From: Chitinophagaceae bacterium PMP191F
Lineage (GTDB): Bacteria > Bacteroidota > Bacteroidia > Chitinophagales > Chitinophagaceae
Direction of reading: 5' to 3'
Length of the DNA stretch: 64,000 nucleotides
NCBI GenBank assembly: GCA_001302245.1
Contig: LGYU01000009.1
Span: 248,001 to 312,000, forward strand
Shown: positions 52,049-61,563 of the stretch, piece by piece
How positions within the stretch are numbered: position 1 is the stretch's first letter
Layout of the letters: each line of letters opens with the position of its first letter
The notes under the pieces: model-generated
The model's database searches: none
What the model saw: only the letters and a program-made list of their open reading frames with translations
What the model was told of the DNA's origin: nothing
Position numbers and translations under genes: made by a program

Positions 52049-53023
52049 ATGCTAAAGGTTGGAATATTCGGCGTAGGTCATCTTGGTAAATTTCACTTAA
52101 ATAACTGGAAGGAAATAAAAGATGTTGAACTGGTTGGGTTCTATGATCCTAACGATGTTGCAGCACAGGAAGTTTCTGAAAAATACCAGGTGCCGCGATT
52201 TCTTGACCCTGAGCGTTTAATGGATATAGTGGATATGGTAGATGTGGTAGCTCCCACCACATTTCATTACAACCTTTGCAAAATGGCCATCCGCAAAGGA
52301 AAACATGTTTTTGTGGAAAAACCGCTGGCCAATACAATGGAAGAAGCCCGCGAAATACTGAACCTGGTACGGGAATCAAACATAAAACTTCAGGTAGGTC
52401 ACGTAGAGCGCTTTAATCCTGCTTTTCTCGCCGTACGTAACATGGATCTTCACCCGATGTTTATTGAGGTACACCGCCTGGCGCAATTCAATCCCCGTGG
52501 TACGGAAGTGAGCGTGATCCTGGACCTGATGATACACGATATTGACATTATCCTGAGCCTGGTAAAAAGCGAAGTGAAAATGATCTCTGCCAGTGGCGTG
52601 GCCGTAATGACGGACACACCGGATATCGCCAACGTACGTATTGAATTTAATAACGGTTGCGTGGCCAATCTTACCTCCAGCCGTATTTCCATGAAAAAAA
52701 TGCGTAAGATCAGGCTGTTTCAGAAAGATGCTTATATTGGAATAGACTTCCTGAATAAAAAATCGGAGATCATCAAGCTGAAAGGTGCAGCAGATCTGGA
52801 TGCGTTGTCATTTGACCTGGATACACCACATGGAAAAAAGACCATTGCTGTGCTCAATCCATTGGTTCCTGAAGTAAATGCTATTAAAATGGAACTGGAG
52901 GCGTTCAGAGACGCTGTTCTGAACAACACCCCTACAGTAGTGTCTGAAGTGGATGGCTACAGAGCCATGGATGTTGCACACCAGATTTTACATAAAATCA
53001 AGAACAACAGCATTATTTCCTAA
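52049..53023 (+). CDS. Gfo/Idh/MocA-family oxidoreductase
   Basis: 324 residues. The N-terminal Rossmann domain has VGIFGVGHLGKFHLNNW (3-19) and the EKPLANTMEEA block around residue 92; the C-terminal domain starts with GHVERFNPAFLAVR. These enzymes oxidise or reduce sugars or inositols with NAD(P). The sugar transferase begins 8 bases after its stop, so both probably work on a surface glycan or nucleotide sugar. Substrate unknown. Confidence 0.9.
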   Translation: MLKVGIFGVGHLGKFHLNNWKEIKDVELVGFYDPNDVAAQEVSEKYQVPRFLDPERLMDIVDMVDVVAPTTFHYNLCKMAIRKGKHVFVEKPLANTMEEAREILNLVRESNIKLQVGHVERFNPAFLAVRNMDLHPMFIEVHRLAQFNPRGTEVSVILDLMIHDIDIILSLVKSEVKMISASGVAVMTDTPDIANVRIEFNNGCVANLTSSRISMKKMRKIRLFQKDAYIGIDFLNKKSEIIKLKGAADLDALSFDLDTPHGKKTIAVLNPLVPEVNAIKMELEAFRDAVLNNTPTVVSEVDGYRAMDVAHQILHKIKNNSIIS

Positions 53024-53031
53024 AACCCTGC

Positions 53032-54447
53032 ATGCATTCGACCCGTCGTATTCATAGCGTATATTATCTTTTAAGTGATTATCTGGCGGCAGTTGCAGCC
53101 TGGTGTGTACTGTACTTTGTACGGCGTATCCTGTTGCACGAGCCACTGATCATAGACGACGAGTTGTACCTGAACAATCGTTTCTGGGTAGGCATCATCA
53201 CTGTGCCCATTGCGTGGTTGTGCTTCTATACACTGATGGGGTGTTATCATTCCCTGTACAAGAAATCGAAGCTGAACGAGTTCTTTACTACCCTTACTTA
53301 TTCGGTTATTGGGGCTACCATCATCTTCTTTGCCATCGTGATCAACGATCCGCAAAAACAATACACTTATTTCTACAAAGCATTATTTTCCTATATCGGT
53401 GCTCAGTTCCTGTTTACCTGGCTGGGTCGCAGTTTGCTGTTACAGCAGGTACGCAAACAATTGCTGTCTGGCAAGGTCAGATTCAATACACTGCTGGTGG
53501 GTGGCAATGCTGTGGCTACCGCTATTTACAATGAAACGAAGTCGGGCCTGGAAATGGGAGGCTATCACTATGTGGGTTTTATTTCTGCAGGCGCTTATGC
53601 CAATGGGATCAGCGATCACCTCACGCGTTATGGTTCCCTGCAGGATATGGAAAAAGTATTGAAAGAACAGCAGGTAAAACTGGTGGTGATAGCATTGGAA
53701 AAGATAGAGAAGGAGCGCATTGAAAAAACCATTGAAATACTCAGTGAGCAGGATGTGGAAATCAAGATCGCACCCGATACATTGGATATTCTTTCCGGTT
53801 CGGTAAAGACCAGCAGTGTATTCGGAGCGGTATTGTCTGATATCAAAACAGGCCTGATGCCTGAGTGGCAGCAGAATATCAAACGCCTGCTGGATGTGGT
53901 ATTTTCGCTGGGCTGTCTCATTTTGCTTTTCCCGTTTTTATTGTACATCGCTATCCGTGTAAGGTTTTCTTCACCGGGACCTGTTTTCTATTCACAGGAA
54001 AGAATAGGGTACAAAGGCACGCCGTTTACGATCTATAAGTTCCGTTCCATGTACCACCCGTCCGAACTGAATGGTCCGCAGTTATCCAGTATGAACGATC
54101 CCCGCATTACACCCTGGGGACGCGTTATGCGTAAATGGCGGCTGGATGAATTGCCACAGTTGTGGAACGTATTGAAAGGAGAGATGAGCCTGGTAGGTCC
54201 ACGTCCTGAACGTGCCTGGTATATCAAAAGGCTGCAACAGCAAACACCTTACTATAAATACCTGCTGAAAGTGAAGCCGGGTATAACTTCCTGGGGAATG
54301 GTCCAGTTTGGATATGCCGAAAACGAGGCCGAAATGATTGAACGGATGAAATATGACCTGATGTACATTGAAAATATTTCCCTGTCGCTTGATCTCAAGA
54401 TCATGTTGTACACACTCCGGATCGTTTTTTTGGGAAAAGGACGATAG
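53032..54447 (+). CDS. Undecaprenyl-phosphate sugar phosphotransferase (initiating transferase)
   Basis: 471 residues. Four membrane helices (about 11-30, 48-68, 82-103, 112-130) precede a CoA-binding-like nucleotide fold (about 148-265) and a fifth helix (about 290-310). The bacterial sugar transferase domain follows with FYSQERIGYKGTPFTIYKFR, RKWRLDELPQLWNVLKGEMS and VGPRPERAWYIKRL. It moves a sugar-1-phosphate onto undecaprenyl phosphate to start exopolysaccharide or O-antigen synthesis. It is coupled with the oxidoreductase gene upstream, but no glycosyltransferase cluster follows. Confidence 0.92.
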   Translation: MHSTRRIHSVYYLLSDYLAAVAAWCVLYFVRRILLHEPLIIDDELYLNNRFWVGIITVPIAWLCFYTLMGCYHSLYKKSKLNEFFTTLTYSVIGATIIFFAIVINDPQKQYTYFYKALFSYIGAQFLFTWLGRSLLLQQVRKQLLSGKVRFNTLLVGGNAVATAIYNETKSGLEMGGYHYVGFISAGAYANGISDHLTRYGSLQDMEKVLKEQQVKLVVIALEKIEKERIEKTIEILSEQDVEIKIAPDTLDILSGSVKTSSVFGAVLSDIKTGLMPEWQQNIKRLLDVVFSLGCLILLFPFLLYIAIRVRFSSPGPVFYSQERIGYKGTPFTIYKFRSMYHPSELNGPQLSSMNDPRITPWGRVMRKWRLDELPQLWNVLKGEMSLVGPRPERAWYIKRLQQQTPYYKYLLKVKPGITSWGMVQFGYAENEAEMIERMKYDLMYIENISLSLDLKIMLYTLRIVFLGKGR

Positions 54448-54519
54448 CAGGTATCAAATATTCCCTTTGTACTTAAACCTTGTGTCTTAATCCTGATTCC
54501 TTATTTTTGAAAGAAAAAC

Positions 54520-56085
54520 GTGGGCAGAACGATACAACTTCTTATCCTGCAATTGGTTCTGTGGCAGGCAGCTTCGGCACAATCCTCCTACTGGCAACAG
54601 GAAGTACACTACACCATCAACGTATCCCTGAACGATAACAACAACAGCCTCCGGGGAGATCTTTCCCTGCAATACATCAATCATTCACCCGATACACTTA
54701 CTTACCTCTGGTTTCATATCTGGCCCAATGCTTATCGCAATGATCAGACCGCACTGGCCAAACAACTGGCCGAAAGCGAAGAAGGTAAAAAGAAACTGGT
54801 GAATATGGGTAAAGGCTATATCGACAGTCTGCGGTTTACTGTAAATGGTCAGCCGGTAGAGCTGAGTGTGGAAGACAATATTGATATTATCAAACTGCCA
54901 TTGCCAAAAGCATTACTGCCGGGTGATAAGATCACGATCGCCACACCTTTTTATGTACAGTTACCTCCTTACTTTTCCCGTTCAGGATATGAAGGACAGC
55001 AGTACATGGTTTGTCAGTGGTATCCTAAACCGGCTGTGTACGATCGCAAAGGATGGCACCAGTTTCCTTACCTGGACCAGGGAGAGTTCTATGCTGAATA
55101 CGGCTCATTCAAAGTGAACATTACTTTGCCGGGAGAATATGTGGTAGGAGCTACCGGTACTTTACAGAGTAAGGATGAGCTGGAAAACTATAAAACCATC
55201 GGCAAACAAAACAACCTGAACCAGGGAAACCCTGTTCTATACAAAGCATTGAAAAAAGGCAGTAAAACATTGTCCTATTTTGGTGAGAATATCCATGATT
55301 TTGCATGGTTTGCCGCTAAAGATTTTGTGATCCGTTACGATACATTACAACTACCCGGTCATGGAGTAGATGTGTTTTCTTACGGCCAGGTAAAAGGTAA
55401 TGAAGAATGGAAAAAAAGCACCGGGTTCATTAAAGATGCGGTGCGTCATTATTCCAAGTGGATAGGAGAGTATCCATATCCTGTGGTACAGGCTGTGGAA
55501 GGACCTAAAAATCTTACTTCCGGTGGCATGGAGTATCCCATGATCACCCTGATCACCAGCCCGGATGCCAACGAGGAAAGAATGGATGCTGTGATCACCC
55601 ACGAAGTGGGGCATAACTGGTTCTATGGGATCATAGGCAGTAATGAGCGCGATAATCCCTGGATGGATGAGGGTGTGAACACTTATTTCCAGTTCCGTTA
55701 TGAAGGAGAAAAGTACCGCGACAACAGTATTTTTGGCGGTGCCATACCCAAAGACGTCAAAAAACTTCCGGAAGAAGAATTTCTGTCACGCATTTACTCG
55801 GCATTGAATACGATTCCGGCAGCAAAACCCGTTAGTACTGGTTCAACCGGCTTTGCCAATAAAGACGATTACGGTATCGTAATATATGTTAAGACCGCAG
55901 TGTGGTTATACATTATTGAAAGTGCCATTGGTCGTGAAAAATTGGACAAGGGTATACAGGAGTACTTTAAAGAATGGAAGTTCAAACACCCGTATCCTGA
56001 AGATTTTAAAGCCGCACTGGAAAAAGCTAATGGCAGCTCACTGGATAAGCTGTTTGAGTTGATGAATAAGGAAGGGAATTTTTAA
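54520..56085 (+). CDS. M1-family zinc aminopeptidase-like protein 1
   Basis: 521 residues from GTG at 54520. A signal peptide (to about 21) precedes the M1 N-terminal beta domain (22-250) and the catalytic domain. Zinc ligands are His361 and His365 in THEVGHNWFYG, with Glu384 in WMDEGVNT; Glu362 is catalytic. GGMEYP at 335-340 replaces the common GAMEN exopeptidase motif. The length is shorter than full aminopeptidase N. It is followed 94 bases later by a paralogue with the same first half. Exported peptidase, substrate unknown. Confidence 0.92.
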   Translation: MGRTIQLLILQLVLWQAASAQSSYWQQEVHYTINVSLNDNNNSLRGDLSLQYINHSPDTLTYLWFHIWPNAYRNDQTALAKQLAESEEGKKKLVNMGKGYIDSLRFTVNGQPVELSVEDNIDIIKLPLPKALLPGDKITIATPFYVQLPPYFSRSGYEGQQYMVCQWYPKPAVYDRKGWHQFPYLDQGEFYAEYGSFKVNITLPGEYVVGATGTLQSKDELENYKTIGKQNNLNQGNPVLYKALKKGSKTLSYFGENIHDFAWFAAKDFVIRYDTLQLPGHGVDVFSYGQVKGNEEWKKSTGFIKDAVRHYSKWIGEYPYPVVQAVEGPKNLTSGGMEYPMITLITSPDANEERMDAVITHEVGHNWFYGIIGSNERDNPWMDEGVNTYFQFRYEGEKYRDNSIFGGAIPKDVKKLPEEEFLSRIYSALNTIPAAKPVSTGSTGFANKDDYGIVIYVKTAVWLYIIESAIGREKLDKGIQEYFKEWKFKHPYPEDFKAALEKANGSSLDKLFELMNKEGNF

Positions 56086-56090
56086 AAGAC

Positions 56091-56172
56091 AGGTTACAGG
56101 TAGTATGTTGTAGGTTATAAGTTTGATCTGATATGTATTAACCTGCTACCTAAAACCTATCACTTATAACCA
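56091..56172. repeat. Inverted-word spacer between the two M1 peptidase genes
   Basis: ACAGGTTACAGGTAGTATG, GTAGGTTATAAGTT, then ACCTGCTACCTAAAACCTAT and CACTTATAACC: an imperfect inversion able to fold into a long hairpin. Same word family as 40026-40092 and 41069-41125. Confidence 0.6.
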
Positions 56173-56179
56173 GAACGCT

Positions 56180-59035
56180 TTGAAGAAACTGTATTTATTA
56201 TTGTTGTGTTGTTGTTTGCTGCGGCCGGTATTGGCGCAGCAGACTTATTGGCAACAGGAGGTGAGCTATACCATTGATGTGAGCCTGGATGATGCCGTGC
56301 ACACACTGGATGGCTTTCTGAAGCTGCAATACACCAATCATTCGCCGGACACACTAACCTTTATATGGTTCCATTTGTGGCCCAATGCCTATAAAAACGA
56401 TAAAACAGCCTTCAGCGAACAGTTGTTGCAGAACGGCAGTACAGATTTCTATTTCTCCGGTAAAGAACAACGTGGTTATATCAACCGGCTCGATTTCAGG
56501 ATCAACAATCTCACACTAAAAACAGAAGATCATCCGCAATACATTGACATTGTAAAAGTGTATTTGCCCGCTCCATTGTTACCCGGGCAGCAAACTTTGA
56601 TTACAACGCCCTTTCATGTACAGTTGCCCGATGTGTTTTCGCGTGGCGGACATGTAAAGCATTTCTACAATATCACACAATGGTATCCTAAACCCGCAGT
56701 GTACGATCGTACAGGCTGGCACCCGATGCCATATTTGAACCAGGGAGAGTTTTACAGTGAATTTGGCAGTTTTGATGTACGTATTACCCTGCCACGCAAT
56801 TATGTGGTAGCAGCTACCGGCGAATTACAGAACGAAGAAGAACTGCAATGGCTACAGCAAAGAACCCCTAAAACTGAAATACAAAAAGAGATAATGCCTG
56901 CACGGAATACCAGTACACCTGCACGCACCACGCAAAAAACGGGCAACAACAAATCAAAACCTGCAGGTAATAAGCTCCCCGTAAACAAGCCGCCACAGCC
57001 TGTACCGGTAGCCCGTCAACCAGAACCGTCCAAAACGTTAAGATACATTCAGAACAATGTACACGACTTTGCATGGTTTGCGGGGAAAGATCTGGTGGTA
57101 TTGTACGATACATTGCAGATGCCTTCGGGAAGGATAGTAAAAGCATATAGCTTTTTCTCCGGCGAAAATAGGTCGTGGCTGAAAAGCATGGAATACCTGA
57201 AAGATGCTGTGCGCTTCCGTTCGGGACTGATTGGTGAATATCCTTACAATGTAGTGAGCGTGGTGGAGTCACCTTTGGGGTTTGATGGCGGCATGGAATA
57301 CCCAACCATTACCAATATTTCCCCTACAATAAATGACCTGGAAGGTGTTATAGAGCATGAAGTAGGGCACAACTGGTTTTATGGTATCCTGGGCAGTAAT
57401 GAACGGGCATATCCCTGGATGGATGAAGGATTCAATACTTATTATGACAGGCGCTATGAGCAATGGAAACATGGTAAAAAAGCAACTTTCGTTGTAGATG
57501 AGAAACAGCTATTGCTGGATATATTCAGTGCCCAAAGAAAAGATCAGCCTATTGCTACTTCATCTGAGGGCTTTACATGGTTAAATTATAACCTGGTATC
57601 ATACGACAAAACGGCCAACTGGATGGAATGGATGGAAGATTCACTGGGCAGAGCGCGTTTTGATTCCTGTATGCGACAATATTATCGCCAGTGGCAGTTT
57701 AAACACCCTGCTCCGGCCGATTTTCAACAAACACTGGAAACAGCCAGCGGACGTTCACTCAGCGATTTTTTTGCAGCCTTATATCAGACCGGTGATATTC
57801 CCCCGGTTACTGCAAAACCCAAAACAATAAAACCGGTATTGTTCTATTCACTGAAAGATTATAAACATGTTGAGCATATCAATATCATGCCGTTGATCGG
57901 TTACAACATGTATGATAAGTTCATGGTGGGCGGTGTGATACACAATTACAACCTGCCCCCGTCGAAGTTTAGGTTTATGGTGGCTCCTTTATACGCCATG
58001 GGCAGCAAGCAGCTTAATGGATTGGCACAGGTTGGATATACCTGGTATCCTGGCAACCTGTTGCAGAAAGTAACCATTGGGATAGAAGGTGCAAGATTTT
58101 CAGCAAAAGATGGCATTGATAGTATCGGTCATACTATTACAGGCGGATTCAATAAGGTTGTTCCTTCACTGCGCGTAACATTCAGAAATAAGGACGTTCG
58201 CAGTACGGTTGAAAAATGGCTGGAATGGAAAACCTATATTATCGGCGAACGTAATTTCGGATATAAGGTACCGGTAGGCGACTCGGTGGGTCACCCGTTT
58301 GTAAAGCAAACAGAATACCGCTACCTGAACCAGTTGACATTTGGCATTACAGATTACAGGATGTTGTATCCTTATGATGCCGAATTGCAGATCCAGCAGG
58401 CGAAAGATTTTTACAGGATCAATGCTACTGCCAATTATCTCTTCAATTATGCCAAAGGAGGCGGTATGCGCATACGTGTATTTGCAGCCAAATTTGGTTA
58501 TATCGGCAAAGGAGAAAACAGCCTCGGTATTACCCGTTTTCAACCCAAAATGACAGCCGTACGGGGTGAAGAAGATTATACGTACAGTAACTATTTTATC
58601 GGTCGCAATGAGTTCAGCGGATTTGCCAGTCAGCAGATCATGAACAGGGATGCAGCTTTAAAACTGCGTTACGACCTGTTTTCAGACCCTCCTGTACGTA
58701 CAGACAACTGGATTGCTGCCATTAACCTGAATACTACGTTGCCCCAGAAATTGTTTCCGGTAAAACTGCCTTTGCGTTTATTTCTGGATGTAGGTACATA
58801 TGCAGAATCGTGGAAACGCAATGCTGAATATGGTAAGTTCCTGTATGTGGGTGGATTGCAGGTAACCCTGTTCAATGAACTCTTGAATATTTACATGCCG
58901 CTGGTATACAGCAAGGCAATGCGTGATAATATTAAAACAGAGAAAGAGGCATTCTCTTTCTGGAAAAGACTTTCTTTCAGTATTGATATACAACGTTTCA
59001 ACACAAGAAAAATGCTGGGCAAATATGGCTTCTGA
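56180..59035 (+). CDS. M1-family metallopeptidase with predicted C-terminal barrel
   Basis: 951 residues starting at TTG (56180); a clean signal peptide (MKKLYLLLLCCCLLRPVLAQ) supports it. The first 500 residues follow the plan of the upstream M1 paralogue, with an inserted Thr/Asn/Pro/Lys-rich segment (about 236-285). Zinc site: His393-Glu394-His397 in EHEVGHNWFYG and Glu416 in WMDEGFNT; GGMEYP at 370-375. From about 545 to the end the sequence alternates polar and hydrophobic residues in strands (YAMGSKQLNGLAQVGYTWYP, and others), ending in KYGF, which suggests an outer-membrane beta-barrel. A surface-anchored peptidase is inferred. Confidence 0.88.
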   Translation: MKKLYLLLLCCCLLRPVLAQQTYWQQEVSYTIDVSLDDAVHTLDGFLKLQYTNHSPDTLTFIWFHLWPNAYKNDKTAFSEQLLQNGSTDFYFSGKEQRGYINRLDFRINNLTLKTEDHPQYIDIVKVYLPAPLLPGQQTLITTPFHVQLPDVFSRGGHVKHFYNITQWYPKPAVYDRTGWHPMPYLNQGEFYSEFGSFDVRITLPRNYVVAATGELQNEEELQWLQQRTPKTEIQKEIMPARNTSTPARTTQKTGNNKSKPAGNKLPVNKPPQPVPVARQPEPSKTLRYIQNNVHDFAWFAGKDLVVLYDTLQMPSGRIVKAYSFFSGENRSWLKSMEYLKDAVRFRSGLIGEYPYNVVSVVESPLGFDGGMEYPTITNISPTINDLEGVIEHEVGHNWFYGILGSNERAYPWMDEGFNTYYDRRYEQWKHGKKATFVVDEKQLLLDIFSAQRKDQPIATSSEGFTWLNYNLVSYDKTANWMEWMEDSLGRARFDSCMRQYYRQWQFKHPAPADFQQTLETASGRSLSDFFAALYQTGDIPPVTAKPKTIKPVLFYSLKDYKHVEHINIMPLIGYNMYDKFMVGGVIHNYNLPPSKFRFMVAPLYAMGSKQLNGLAQVGYTWYPGNLLQKVTIGIEGARFSAKDGIDSIGHTITGGFNKVVPSLRVTFRNKDVRSTVEKWLEWKTYIIGERNFGYKVPVGDSVGHPFVKQTEYRYLNQLTFGITDYRMLYPYDAELQIQQAKDFYRINATANYLFNYAKGGGMRIRVFAAKFGYIGKGENSLGITRFQPKMTAVRGEEDYTYSNYFIGRNEFSGFASQQIMNRDAALKLRYDLFSDPPVRTDNWIAAINLNTTLPQKLFPVKLPLRLFLDVGTYAESWKRNAEYGKFLYVGGLQVTLFNELLNIYMPLVYSKAMRDNIKTEKEAFSFWKRLSFSIDIQRFNTRKMLGKYGF

Positions 59036-59074
59036 GCTATTAATGCCTTTTGGTATTTACAACTACATGGTCTG

Positions 59075-59986
59075 ATGGCCGCACTGCAATACATACAGCG
59101 AAAAGATATTGATACTGCCCGGTGGGATACATGTATTGATGAAGCTCCCAACGGACTGATCTATGCCTATGTCTGCTACCTGGACAAGATGGCAAAACAC
59201 TGGGATGCACTGGTGCTGGGCGATTATGAAGCGGTAATGCCTCTCACCTGGAACAAAAAGTGGAACATCAGTTACCTGTACCAGCCGCCGTTTACGGCAT
59301 CACTGGGCATCTTTGGCAAACTTCTTACAGAAGAGATTGTGCGGGCGTTTATTGCCGCTATACCGGTGCACTTTAAGCTGATAGAGATCAACCTGAACTA
59401 TGGAAATATCCTGTCTGCTTCTTCGGGGTTTTCCATCCTGCGCAACAATTACACATTGTCCCTTCATAAAAGCTATGATGAACTGTACAAAGGATACCGT
59501 GAAAATATCCGGCGCAATGTGCGGAAAGCAATACAACTGAACTGCCGTTATGAAACCGGTATTGATATAAATGCCATCCTGCAGTTGTCGCACGAACAGA
59601 TGGGAAAAGTGGCATCAATATCAGAAGAAGATTTCAATAATTTCCGCGATTTATATCAGCAATTGCTGACAAAGGGCCAAGCGCTGTCTTGTGGCGTATA
59701 TTCCCCGGATGGCATGCTGATCGCTTCCTGTGTATACTTTTTTTCTCATCAAAGGGCTTACTATATCCTGGTTGGTAATCACCCCGATGGCAGGACCATT
59801 GGCGCTTCCCATTTTTTAATAGACCGTTTTATTCACGACCATGCAGGGCAAGATCTGTTACTGGATTTTGAAGGCTCCGACATTCGAAATGTGGCTTTTT
59901 TCTATAGCAGTTTTGGTGCAGTAGCAGAGATCTATCCTGCATTGCATATCAACAGGCTACCGTGGTATGTGAAGTGGATGAAGTAG
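59075..59986 (+). CDS. FemAB/GNAT-like acyltransferase
   Basis: 303 residues, no signal peptide. Two GNAT-like halves: an N-terminal part with YAYVCYLDKMAKHWDALVL and VMPLTWNKKWNISYLYQPPF, and a C-terminal part with YKGYRENIRRNVRKA, IASCVYFFSHQRAYYILVGN and GASHFLIDRFIHDHA. This matches the FemAB/MprF-like and BioF2-like acyltransferase plan; members attach amino acids to peptidoglycan or acylate other acceptors. The acceptor is unknown. It follows the M1 pair by 39 bases in the same direction. Confidence 0.75.
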   Translation: MAALQYIQRKDIDTARWDTCIDEAPNGLIYAYVCYLDKMAKHWDALVLGDYEAVMPLTWNKKWNISYLYQPPFTASLGIFGKLLTEEIVRAFIAAIPVHFKLIEINLNYGNILSASSGFSILRNNYTLSLHKSYDELYKGYRENIRRNVRKAIQLNCRYETGIDINAILQLSHEQMGKVASISEEDFNNFRDLYQQLLTKGQALSCGVYSPDGMLIASCVYFFSHQRAYYILVGNHPDGRTIGASHFLIDRFIHDHAGQDLLLDFEGSDIRNVAFFYSSFGAVAEIYPALHINRLPWYVKWMK

Positions 59987-60020
59987 CGACGGGATGTGTT
60001 GGGGGCGTGGGTTTTAAGAC

Positions 60021-60050
60021 GTTAATCGTGAGTGATTGTTGCTATTGCTC
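60021..60050 (-). repeat. Intergenic mosaic repeat, fragment F
   Basis: AATCGTGAGTGATTGTTGCTATTGC matches the GTGAGTGATCGTTGCTATTAC part of copies A and B. It lies between convergent genes; relative to ispD it has the usual downstream orientation. Confidence 0.55.
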
Positions 60051-60238
60051 ATCGCTTATTTCACGCAGAGAAAGCTAAGCAAGCAAAGACGCAATCAAAG
60101 GAACCGTATTTTGCACTTCGCCCGCATGCACGAGCCAGTCGAACGGGCATTTTCTTTCCGGCTTCCTTGAGCCTTGCCTTTTGCGCCTCAGTGCGTTGCT
60201 TCCAGGCTTGTATTTGCTAATACTTAAACACCTCCTTC

Positions 60239-60919
60239 CTAAACCCCCATCTCCCTTTCCTCCAGAATCTTCTCTGCGATCAGGATATCCAGCGGGCGGG
60301 TGATTTTGATGTTGGTGGCATCGCCTTCTGCCAGGTGGATCTTTACACCCAGTCTTTCCACTACACTGGCCTCATCAGTAAAAGACTCTTCGTATTCCTG
60401 TTCAAAAGCAGCCTTGATCAGGTCGCTATAAAAAGTTTGCGGGGTTTGTATCAGGCGCACTTTATTCCTGTCAACAATATGGTTACCACCAATAGTTTCA
60501 ATGCGAACAGAGTCGAAGGCTGTAGTGGCGGGGATGGCATTACCGCGTTCCTGGGCCATGTTATAACAGCGATGGATAAGCTCAGTTGTGAGCAGGCAGC
60601 GAACGCCATCGTGAACAAAAACTATGGAATGGTGGTGAATATGGGCGAGACCGTTCTTAACGGAGTGGAAACGAGTTTCTCCTCCTTCGGAGATCCAGAT
60701 ACGGTTGGGATGTGAGGTGGTGCGGAGGATCTGCAAGCCCGTATCCATGTGTGCTTTGGGCAAGACCAGGATGATTTCAAGATCGTCGAAGGCTTCCAGA
60801 AAAGCAGTAAGTGTGTACCATAGAACCGGTTTTCCGCGAAGCGGTAAAAACTGTTTAGGTATCTGGGTTCCCATTCTTAATCCGGAACCACCGGCAACAA
60901 CAACGGCGTATTTTTTCAT
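60239..60919 (-). CDS. ispD: 2-C-methyl-D-erythritol 4-phosphate cytidylyltransferase
   Basis: 226 residues, normal length. Nucleotide-binding N-terminus VVVAGGSGLRMGTQIPKQFLPL (7-28), the VLWYTLTAF block, IVFVHDGVRCLLTTELI (near 97-113) and the C-terminal FTDEASVVERLGVKIHLAEGDATNIKIT region are family signatures. It makes CDP-methylerythritol in the MEP isoprenoid pathway, the same pathway as ispH at 17775. Apparently transcribed alone. Confidence 0.94.
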   Translation of the reverse strand: MKKYAVVVAGGSGLRMGTQIPKQFLPLRGKPVLWYTLTAFLEAFDDLEIILVLPKAHMDTGLQILRTTSHPNRIWISEGGETRFHSVKNGLAHIHHHSIVFVHDGVRCLLTTELIHRCYNMAQERGNAIPATTAFDSVRIETIGGNHIVDRNKVRLIQTPQTFYSDLIKAAFEQEYEESFTDEASVVERLGVKIHLAEGDATNIKITRPLDILIAEKILEEREMGV

Positions 60920-61090
60920 GCCTGGGTGGCTGTTTTAAATGTTAAAAGACTGTTACAGCGTTTGAAATGCTGCAATACAGTACAGAAGTTTTTTAAAAAG
61001 GAATGAAACAGAAAGCTGAAAGAAGTCAGAACGTCAGTTGCGGGAAAATGCAATAACAGGACTTCAGACCTCACATTTCAGGCTCCATTG

Positions 61091-61468
61091 TTATTCGTCA
61101 TCGCGCAGCAATTCCCTTTCAATTTCTTCCATGTGCAAAATGTCCCAGGCTTCACTTTCGGTAGGGGTAACATTCAATAATTCCAGCAACTCCATTTTGT
61201 CCAGTTGCTCTTCCAGTGCGGATTGCAGTTCGCAGATAACAAAGGAAGCATGTTGTTCGTAAAAAGTTTGCTGTAACTTTACCAGGTATTCAGCCGTAGA
61301 TTCATCTATGGTTTCCACATCTTTAAAGATCACTACCAGGTTTTTAACGTCATTTTGTAAAAAAGGAAGTAAACAATCATCCAATGCTGCTGTCATATTA
61401 GCAGTTAAATGGCTTTCCTGGATCGTAATGGCATGGAATTTCTCTCTGGTATCAATTTTGACTTGCAT
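61091..61468 (-). CDS. STAS-domain protein (anti-anti-sigma-like)
   Basis: 125 residues. The STAS fold is visible: MQVKIDTREKFHAITIQESHL, LLPFLQNDVKNLVVIFKDVETIDESTAEYLVKLQ and ASFVICELQSALEEQLDKMELLELLNV, with an acidic C-terminal tail. The Ser of DESTAEY is in the place of the phosphorylated Ser of SpoIIAA. It may act in partner switching with an anti-sigma kinase, but none is nearby. It is divergent from clpC (95 bases apart). Confidence 0.82.
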   Translation of the reverse strand: MQVKIDTREKFHAITIQESHLTANMTAALDDCLLPFLQNDVKNLVVIFKDVETIDESTAEYLVKLQQTFYEQHASFVICELQSALEEQLDKMELLELLNVTPTESEAWDILHMEEIERELLRDDE

Positions 61469-61563
61469 AATACACTTTTCAGCTTGTAAAAGCCGTTAAC
61501 AGTTAGAGTGAACAGATGTCAAAAATATTTGTTATTATTGTATAACACAACAATTTATAAACA

